Source of the DNA: DAIOGN01 sp036745245
GTDB taxonomy: Bacteria; Zixibacteria; MSB-5A5; JAUVRN01
Assembly: GCA_036745245.1 (NCBI GenBank)
Contig: DAIOGN010000119.1
Location: 1-10,056 of the forward strand
Length of the DNA: 10,056 nt
Direction: 5' to 3'
Part shown: piece after piece, positions 5,779-10,056 of the stretch
Position numbering within the stretch: position 1 is the stretch's first letter
Layout: each line of letters opens with the position of its first letter
Translations under genes and position numbers: made by a program
The notes under the pieces: model-generated
The model's input: the letters and a program-made list of their open reading frames with translations, nothing else
What the model was told of the DNA's origin: nothing
Databases searched by the model: none

Positions 5779-7131
5779 TCAGGAACGCGACAGTCCCCGG
5801 CGCGCCGCCGCCAACAGCTCCTGCGCCTCGCGCGGTGTGCGTGCTTCGGCCATGATTCGCACAATCGGTTCGGTGTTCGACTTGCGCATCTGAACCCAGC
5901 CGTCCGGCCAGTCCACGCGCAGACCATCCCGGCGATCCACGCGCCCCGCGGGCAGCCTCGAAAGCAGCCGCGCCAGCCGCGCCTCGTAATCTCCCGGGCG
6001 CGGGAGCGCGAGTTTGGCCAGATGCCACGCGGGCAGCTCGGATACGACCGTGGAGAGCGACGCACGACGCCTGTGCAGAAGCGCCAGGATGAAGGCGAGC
6101 CCCACGAGAGCGTCGCGCCCCGGATGCAGCGCCGGATAAATCACACCGCCATTGCCCTCGCCGCCGATGGCCGCGTTCACCCGCCGCATGCGTGAGGCGA
6201 CGTGCGCCTCCCCCACGGGCGTGCGGTGAAATGATACACCGAAAGCGCGCGCCAGATCTTCGGAGATGCGCGAAGTGGACAGATTCACCACCACGGGTCC
6301 GGGGCGCCAGCCGAGCACGAACGCCACCGCCAGCGCCAGCGACCACTCCTCCCCGATCGCGCGGCCGTGCTCATCCACGAGCGCCACTCGATCGGCGTCG
6401 GGATCCACGGCCACGCCGAGGTGCGCCCGCCTTCGACGCACTTCGCGGCCGAGCATCTTCAGATTCGCCGGCACCGGTTCCGGCGCGTGCGCAAACAGAC
6501 CCGTAGGCGATTCGTTGATGGAGTGGACTTCGCAGCCCCACGCACCGAGCAGATCGGGCGTGAGCACGCAGCCGGCGCCATTGACCGTGTCGAGCACCAC
6601 CTTCAATCGTTGGGCCCGCCGTCCGGGCGGAAGCAGGCGCAGCACCGCTCTCAGGTGCAAGGCGCGCCACTCGGGCCGGTCCTCCCGCCCCCCGGGAGCC
6701 TGGTAGTCGACCCAGCGATGTGCTCCGGAGTCGGCCTGCCGGAAGATCTTCCTGGCCTGAGCGGGGCTGACGAACCCGCCGTCCTCCCCCAGAAACTTGA
6801 GCGCGTTCCATGCCACCGGGTTGTGACTGGCCGTGATCATGACGCCGGCGGCGGCCTTGTGCGCACGAATGGCGTAGCCCAGCGTGGGGGTGGCGCAGAG
6901 CCCCACGGACGTGACATGGTGACCTCCGGCGCGCAGCACGGACGAGGCCAGTTCGAGAATCCACGGACCCGAGGTGCGTGAGTCGCGCCCGAGCAACACG
7001 TGCGAGCCTTTGGGAAGGGAGGCGGCCAGTCCCTGCACGTAGCGCGAGACAACGTCCGGTGTGAACGTGTCGCCCACGACGCCCCGTACACCGGAGACCG
7101 AAACCATGAGTTCGGATCGGATTTTGGTCAT
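5779..7131 (-). CDS. Phosphohexomutase of the alpha-D-phosphohexomutase family (GlmM/ManB-like)
   Basis: A 450-residue cytoplasmic enzyme that moves a phosphate between the C6 and C1 positions of a hexose or hexosamine, feeding nucleotide-sugar synthesis for cell wall or surface polysaccharide. All four family motifs are present and in order: TASHNP (100-105) with phosphoserine Ser102, the magnesium loop DPDADR (243-248), the sugar-binding GEGNGG (324-329), and the phosphate-binding RKSNTEP (416-422). Length is normal. The start region (MVSVSGVRGVVGDTFTP) and GGEGNGGVIYP followed by GRDA resemble the archaeal-type phosphoglucosamine mutase group rather than classical bacterial GlmM, which has GTDGIRG and a GEQSGH-type loop. 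Glucosamine, mannose or glucose phosphate are all possible substrates. The ATG at 7131 lacks a clear Shine-Dalgarno; an inner ATG at 7107 would start at MVSVSGVRG but has none either. A TTGACC (7168-7163) lies upstream without a convincing -10. The PD40 gene follows in the same direction. Confidence 0.93.
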   Translation of the reverse strand: MTKIRSELMVSVSGVRGVVGDTFTPDVVSRYVQGLAASLPKGSHVLLGRDSRTSGPWILELASSVLRAGGHHVTSVGLCATPTLGYAIRAHKAAAGVMITASHNPVAWNALKFLGEDGGFVSPAQARKIFRQADSGAHRWVDYQAPGGREDRPEWRALHLRAVLRLLPPGRRAQRLKVVLDTVNGAGCVLTPDLLGAWGCEVHSINESPTGLFAHAPEPVPANLKMLGREVRRRRAHLGVAVDPDADRVALVDEHGRAIGEEWSLALAVAFVLGWRPGPVVVNLSTSRISEDLARAFGVSFHRTPVGEAHVASRMRRVNAAIGGEGNGGVIYPALHPGRDALVGLAFILALLHRRRASLSTVVSELPAWHLAKLALPRPGDYEARLARLLSRLPAGRVDRRDGLRVDWPDGWVQMRKSNTEPIVRIMAEARTPREAQELLAAARRGLSRS

Positions 7132-7180
7132 GCGCAGATGGAAAGCCCTGAAGAAAGCAGGAGGTCAACCCGAATCGAGC

Positions 7181-7197
7181 CGGGACGGGCCGTCCCG
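7181..7197. repeat. 17-bp perfect palindrome in a divergent control region
   Basis: CGGGACGGGCCGTCCCG has 8-bp arms around a central G and is exactly symmetric. It lies 17 bp upstream of the -35 box of the rightward partner-switch promoter and about 50 bp upstream of the leftward phosphohexomutase start. It is a good candidate for a dimeric regulator's site; in RNA it would form a hairpin of 7 bp with a 3-nt loop. No T-run follows, so it is not a terminator. Confidence 0.45.
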
Positions 7198-7214
7198 AAC
7201 CGGGAGGATTTGCC

Positions 7215-7243
7215 TTGACGGTCCCGGGGCCTGTTCGGATATT
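7215..7243 (+). promoter_or_regulatory. Sigma-70 type promoter for the partner-switch operon
   Basis: TTGACG (7215-7220) and GATATT (7238-7243) are separated by exactly 17 bp, matching five and four of six consensus bases. A start near 7250 would put the ATG of the small exported ORF (7289) about 39 nt into the transcript. This supports that ORF being the first gene of the operon. GCGCC/GGCGC (7245-7260) could form a small hairpin right at the transcript start. Confidence 0.55.
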
Positions 7244-7288
7244 GGCGCCCGTTGCGGCGCGGGCCTGAGGCGCCGCTACCCTGGGGGG

Positions 7289-7507
7289 ATGTTGCGCATA
7301 CTGAGACTGCTCGTCTGGACACTGGCCTGGGTTGGCTTTTGGGCGTCGGCGGAACAGAGTGCATTCGCTCCGGCCGCCGAGGTCTTTACCGTCACGGTGC
7401 GGCCCGCACCGGTGCTGCCTGACGGGACGTGGGCCAAACTGAGAGCCTTGTTTTCGGAGGCCCCGGCGGAAGCCGGGGAGACCCTGTCGCGTAAAGGAAG
7501 GCCATGA
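7289..7507 (+). CDS. Small predicted exported protein, translationally coupled to the STAS gene
   Basis: This 72-residue product is not recognised. It starts MLRILRLLVWTLAWVGFWASA: a basic start and one hydrophobic stretch ending in ASA21, an ordinary signal peptide or a single membrane anchor. The remaining 51 residues (from EQSAFAPAAEVFTVTV) are proline-rich with a basic end and have no cysteine and no recognised motif. Support for it being real: a good promoter about 40 bp upstream, a start at the first ATG of the transcript, and a TGA stop that overlaps the next gene's start as ATGA, the classic sign of translational coupling. Against it: G-rich DNA (7283-7288) lies directly against the ATG rather than at normal Shine-Dalgarno distance, and the gene is short. 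It may be a sensory or regulatory partner for the membrane phosphatase of the same operon, but that is inference from position alone. Confidence 0.5.
   Translation: MLRILRLLVWTLAWVGFWASAEQSAFAPAAEVFTVTVRPAPVLPDGTWAKLRALFSEAPAEAGETLSRKGRP
7461..7478 (+). other. RNA hairpin with GGAA tetraloop just before the STAS gene
   Basis: CCCCGGC (7461-7467), loop GGAA, GCCGGGG (7472-7478) form a perfect 7-bp stem closed by a GNRA-type tetraloop. It lies inside the end of the small ORF, about 14 nt before the AAAGG that serves the STAS gene. It could pause ribosomes or protect the downstream message. There is no T-run, so it is not an intrinsic terminator. Confidence 0.45.
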
Positions 7508-7845
7508 AGCTATCGTATCAGGAACGGGGCGGAGTTGTGATACTCGAGCCCAAGGGCAAGATCCTGGGCGGCCCCGATGCCACCCTGCTCAAAGATCAGC
7601 TGCAAACGCTCATCGACTCGGGCAAGGTCCGGGTGGTCATCGACCTGGCGGAAGTGGATTACATGAACTCGACGGGTCTGGGAATCCTCATCTCCACGCT
7701 CACCACGCTGCGCAAGGCCAACGGCGAACTGAAACTGGCCAACGTGACCGAGAAAATCCAGAGCCTCCTCACCATCACCAAGCTGGTCACGGTGTTCGAT
7801 GACTACGAGAGTGTCGATGAAGCCGTGGCCACGTTTGCCAAGTAG
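7504..7845 (+). CDS. STAS domain anti-sigma factor antagonist (RsbV/SpoIIAA type)
   Basis: A 113-residue single STAS domain protein of normal length. In partner switching the unphosphorylated form binds the anti-sigma kinase and releases its target; phosphorylation by that kinase inactivates it. The diagnostic stretch is VDYMNSTGLGIL (51-62), where Ser56 aligns with the phosphorylated serine of SpoIIAA and RsbV. The sandwich strands VVILEPKGKI and VRVVIDLAEV precede it, and LKLANVTEKIQSLL with VFDDYESVDEAV completes the fold. The ATG overlaps the stop of the small upstream ORF (ATGA) and also has its own AAAGG (7493-7497), so it can be translated alone or by coupling. The kinase gene follows after 39 nt. 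The family call is secure; the identity of the final target is not visible here. Confidence 0.95.
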   Translation: MKLSYQERGGVVILEPKGKILGGPDATLLKDQLQTLIDSGKVRVVIDLAEVDYMNSTGLGILISTLTTLRKANGELKLANVTEKIQSLLTITKLVTVFDDYESVDEAVATFAK

Positions 7846-7855
7846 CACCTTCCCC

Positions 7856-7874
7856 GCGCTCCCGTGGGGGGCGC
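7856..7874 (+). other. Intercistronic hairpin between STAS and kinase genes
   Basis: GCGCTCCC (7856-7863) and GGGGGCGC (7867-7874) pair over eight positions (one T-G) around a GTG loop. It fills the 39-nt gap and occupies the region just before the kinase ATG at 7885. Without a T-run it is not a classical terminator. It could lower kinase expression relative to STAS by RNA processing, partial termination or masking of the G-run that might act as a ribosome site. Confidence 0.45.
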
Positions 7875-7884
7875 TTCCCGCGTC

Positions 7885-8322
7885 ATGGGTCTGAATCCGG
7901 GTCGAGAGCACAAGTCGTATCCATCCGTGCCGGAGACGGTCGCCGAGGTCGACAGCTTCCTCGACGAACGCCTGAGAGCCGCCGGATTTCCCGAGGACAT
8001 GATGGCCGACGTGGCCGTGGCGGTCTCGGAAGTGGTCAACAACGCCGTCATCCACGGCAACGGTCGCAACCCCGAGAAGCACGTGGTGCTCGAACTGGAC
8101 ATCCAGCCCGACCGCATCAGGATCTCGGTGGAGGATGAAGGAAACGGCTTCGATCCGGACGCGCTGCCCGACCCGGTGGCGTCCGACAATCTCATGCGCG
8201 AAGTGGGTCGGGGTCTGTTCATCGTGCGCGCGTACATGGACGAAGTGCACTTTCAGAAAATGGGCGGCCGAGGGCTGCGCATCACGCTGGTAAAAATCCT
8301 GCCCGACGGCGACTCGGGCTAG
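7885..8322 (+). CDS. Anti-sigma factor serine kinase (RsbW/SpoIIAB type, GHKL fold)
   Basis: A 145-residue cytoplasmic ATPase-fold protein that phosphorylates the STAS antagonist and, when free of it, sequesters a target, typically a sigma factor. The Bergerat ATP-binding motifs are all present: N box EVVNNAVIHG (49-58) with Asn53 and His57, G1 box DEGNGF (84-89), and G2 box GRGLFIV (108-114). Length matches the small stand-alone members of the family. I chose ATG 7885; a GTG at 7864 would add seven residues but sits in the loop of a hairpin and has no Shine-Dalgarno. The ATG itself has only a distant G-run (7866-7871), so its translation may be weak or coupled. It lies between its STAS partner and the phosphatase gene, completing the switch. 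Some homologues act on response regulators or enzymes instead of sigma factors, and no sigma gene is seen here. Confidence 0.93.
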   Translation: MGLNPGREHKSYPSVPETVAEVDSFLDERLRAAGFPEDMMADVAVAVSEVVNNAVIHGNGRNPEKHVVLELDIQPDRIRISVEDEGNGFDPDALPDPVASDNLMREVGRGLFIVRAYMDEVHFQKMGGRGLRITLVKILPDGDSG

Positions 8323-8329
8323 CGCGGGT

Positions 8330-8343
8330 CCGGCCAAGGCCGG
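8330..8343 (+). other. Hairpin at the ribosome-binding region of the phosphatase gene
   Basis: CCGGCC-AA-GGCCGG is a perfect inverted repeat in the 30-nt gap between the kinase stop and the phosphatase ATG at 8353. A 5-bp stem with a CAAG loop is the realistic RNA form. Its right arm runs into GGGAATGGG, the only G-rich ribosome-site candidate, so folding would compete with initiation. Confidence 0.4.
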
Positions 8344-8352
8344 GAATGGGTC

Positions 8353-10056
8353 ATGTCGGAGCGTCTGGTCGTCGGGGTGTACCTCGCCAGCGGCGCGCTC
8401 CTGCTCTTCCTCTCCACCATCATCTGGCGGGAGAATCCGAAGAGCCGGATCAACCGCATCACGGCCTTCATGCTGGGCTTCGCCGGGCTCGGCCCGATCT
8501 TCTCTGCCGTGGGGTACAGCCTCCCCGCCGCGGCCCTCGCCGGCACGGAGAGTGACCAGCCCTTCATTCGCAATCTCCAGTACCTGTGGGAGTTGTTCTT
8601 CCCCTGCCTGCTGCTCTTCAGCCTGGAGTTTCCCTTCCGCCATCCGCTGTGGGCCCGCTATGCGCGCTTTCGCTGGATGCTGTTCGTGCCGCACCTCTTT
8701 CACCTCGTGCTCATGCTGGGGCTGGCGCGCGGCGCGCAGATTGCCGGATGGCTTCAGGCGCAGGGCGCCTCCGGGCCGGCGGGCTGGCTCTTGGACCAGT
8801 TCTCGCGCGGGCTGGGAGTGCTCTCGATCCTCTTCAACTACACGGTGGGAATCCACCTCAAGTTTTTCTCCGTCGTCAACCTGGCCTACATGACCGGGGC
8901 GCTCGTCATCCTTCAGCGCAGCGCAGTCAAGATCACCGCGGTGCGCCTCAAGCGACAGATCAACGTGCTCACGTGGGGATTGCGCATCGCGCTGGGCCTG
9001 TACGCCGTCGCGTTCATCGCACCCATCCTTGGCGTCGTCGACGTGTCGCCCCAGGTGGAGATGGCGCTGCTCATGCTCGCGCTTCTGGTGGGCTCGGGCG
9101 GCGTCGTGTACAGCATCGTGCGCTACCAGTTCCTCGATGTGCGCCTGATTGCGCGCCAGTCGCTCGTCTACTCGGCCACCTCCGCCCTGCTACTGGGACT
9201 CTACCTCCTGGTGCTGGGGCAGTTCTCGGCCTGGGTGAAGTCGCAACTGGGCCGCTCGGTGCCCATGCTCGAGGCCGGGTTCATCATTGTGGCGGTGATC
9301 TTCTTTCAGCCGCTCATGTCGGTGATCGAGGACGGGGTGTCGCGCTTCTTCAAACGCGACCGCACCGACTACCGCCGGATGGTGGAGCGCTTCTCCTCCG
9401 AGATCGTGCGTATCGTGGACTTGAAAGAGCTGCAGCAGCAGGTGATCACGGCCCTGGAGGAAGATCTGCTCGTGGATTCGGTGATCCTGGCTCAGGTCAT
9501 GGATCGCCCCGCGCGATTACGCTTCTTCTCGCGGTCGCGGCTGGAGGGGGACTACGCGGATCTCGACGTGCAGGAACTCCTCGATGCGCTGGTGCGCGTG
9601 GAGGGCCCGGTGTATTACGAGTCGATCGTGGCTCTCGCCCAGAAGTCGCAGGTGTGGTCGGCCATGGCCGGCTTCAAGCCGTACCTGATTGTCCCCCTGC
9701 GCGTGGGGGGCGACGTGGCCGGGTTTCTGCTCCTGTCGCGCAAATCGGGCCCCTACCGGTACTCCGAGGAAGACTTTACCGTGCTCCAGATCCTCTCGAA
9801 TCAGGTGGGGGTGGCGCTCTCGAACGCCCTCCTCTACAGCGAATCGCTCGTGAAGCGCCGCATGGAAGAGGAGCTGGAGGTGGCGCGGCAGATCCAGCTT
9901 GCCCTGTTGCCCGAGTCCCTGCCTCGAAGCCACCTTTATGAAGTGGATGCGTTCACGCGTCCGGCCCGTGAAGTGGGGGGCGACTTCTACGACTTTCTGC
10001 CGCTCGAATCGGGAGACCTCGGCGTGGTGATCCGTCGCATCGAGTTCGATCACGCC
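8353..10056 (+). CDS. Membrane-anchored GAF and PP2C phosphatase (RsbU/SpoIIE type), C-terminus beyond window
   Basis: The open frame gives 568 residues without a stop. Residues 1-325 hold about eight to ten membrane segments (for example 5-24, 38-60, 107-125, 208-226, 236-256, 270-292, 308-324), similar to the 7TM-type sensor regions of histidine kinases. A GAF domain follows (about 345-498, with VILAQVMD, YLIVPLRVGGDVAGFLLLSRK and FTVLQILSNQVGVAL), then a helical linker with the family signature EEELEVARQIQLALLPESLP (505-524). The PP2C domain begins with RPAREVGGDFYDF (536-548). Such proteins sense a signal and dephosphorylate the STAS antagonist, switching the pathway on. It is the third partner after STAS and kinase, 30 nt downstream. 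ATG 8353 is the first in-frame start after the kinase stop. The last eight residues (RRIEFDHA) do not fit the metal-binding GDVSGKG expected directly after GVVI; see findings. Confidence 0.94.
   Translation, partial: MSERLVVGVYLASGALLLFLSTIIWRENPKSRINRITAFMLGFAGLGPIFSAVGYSLPAAALAGTESDQPFIRNLQYLWELFFPCLLLFSLEFPFRHPLWARYARFRWMLFVPHLFHLVLMLGLARGAQIAGWLQAQGASGPAGWLLDQFSRGLGVLSILFNYTVGIHLKFFSVVNLAYMTGALVILQRSAVKITAVRLKRQINVLTWGLRIALGLYAVAFIAPILGVVDVSPQVEMALLMLALLVGSGGVVYSIVRYQFLDVRLIARQSLVYSATSALLLGLYLLVLGQFSAWVKSQLGRSVPMLEAGFIIVAVIFFQPLMSVIEDGVSRFFKRDRTDYRRMVERFSSEIVRIVDLKELQQQVITALEEDLLVDSVILAQVMDRPARLRFFSRSRLEGDYADLDVQELLDALVRVEGPVYYESIVALAQKSQVWSAMAGFKPYLIVPLRVGGDVAGFLLLSRKSGPYRYSEEDFTVLQILSNQVGVALSNALLYSESLVKRRMEEELEVARQIQLALLPESLPRSHLYEVDAFTRPAREVGGDFYDFLPLESGDLGVVIRRIEFDHA

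Noticed and set aside
7864..7884. GTG 7864 as start of the anti-sigma kinase
   Set aside because: No Shine-Dalgarno before it, it lies in the loop of a hairpin, and the added residues GGASRV are not part of the fold; ATG 7885 preferred.
7510..8856. 448-codon minus-strand open frame across STAS, kinase and phosphatase genes
   Set aside because: It spans three well-supported genes on the other strand and shows no domain; an antisense shadow.
8586..9941. 451-codon plus-strand open frame within the phosphatase gene
   Set aside because: It is a second frame of the phosphatase gene, rich in Ala, Arg, Gly and Pro, with no motif, while the main frame shows membrane segments, GAF and PP2C signatures.
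1..10056. CRISPR array, insertion sequence, phage or tRNA-linked integration
   Set aside because: No regularly spaced direct repeats, no transposase or integrase coding sequence, no tRNA-like fold and no change in base composition were seen.

Overview
The window is GC-rich bacterial DNA with third codon positions mostly G or C. It encodes an envelope-focused set of genes from what looks like a Gram-negative (diderm) organism. A PEP-CTERM sorting signal, a C-terminal pair of dockerin-type calcium repeats, an exported M14 peptidase, an exported PD40 propeller and an RsbU/RsbW/RsbV-type partner switch together recall poorly cultured lineages near the FCB group, such as Eisenbacteria or Krumholzibacteria. 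That placement is inference from gene content only; there is no rRNA or other marker here.

Layout. 1-179 (minus): the first 59 codons of signal peptidase I, cut by the window edge. 470-1732 (plus): an exported DUF1028 protein with an Ig-like segment and two dockerin-type repeats. A strong intrinsic terminator at 1768-1796 serves the convergent gene at 1822-2559 (minus), a PEP-CTERM protein of the choice-of-anchor N kind that starts at GTG. A near-consensus sigma-54 promoter (2627-2644, minus) lies upstream of that gene. 2922-4676 (plus): an exported M14 zinc carboxypeptidase, ending 7 bp from the convergent PD40 propeller gene 4684-5727 (minus). That gene lies just downstream of the phosphohexomutase 5779-7131 (minus), probably as one transcript.

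7132-7288 is a divergent control region with a 17-bp perfect palindrome and a good sigma-70 type promoter for a rightward operon. The operon holds a 72-aa predicted exported peptide (7289-7507) that overlaps the next gene by ATGA, a STAS anti-sigma antagonist (7504-7845), an RsbW/SpoIIAB-type kinase (7885-8322), and a membrane-anchored GAF plus PP2C phosphatase (8353 to the window end). GC-rich hairpins sit just before or between these genes.

How the genes may work together. Most products act at or beyond the inner membrane. The signal peptidase fragment, the Sec-exported proteins and the exosortase substrate describe an export and sorting programme. The partner switch is a sensory relay: the membrane phosphatase would dephosphorylate the STAS protein, which then binds the kinase and frees a target such as a sigma factor. 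No sigma factor is visible here. I see no mobile element, CRISPR array, tRNA or rRNA. The most interesting points are the exported Ntn-hydrolase-like DUF1028 protein, whose predicted signal-peptidase cut would expose a threonine matching the N-terminus of its cytosolic relatives; the sigma-54 promoter before the PEP-CTERM gene; the small coupled peptide in the partner-switch operon; and the last 24 bases, where the phosphatase sequence departs from its family and may mark an assembly edge.
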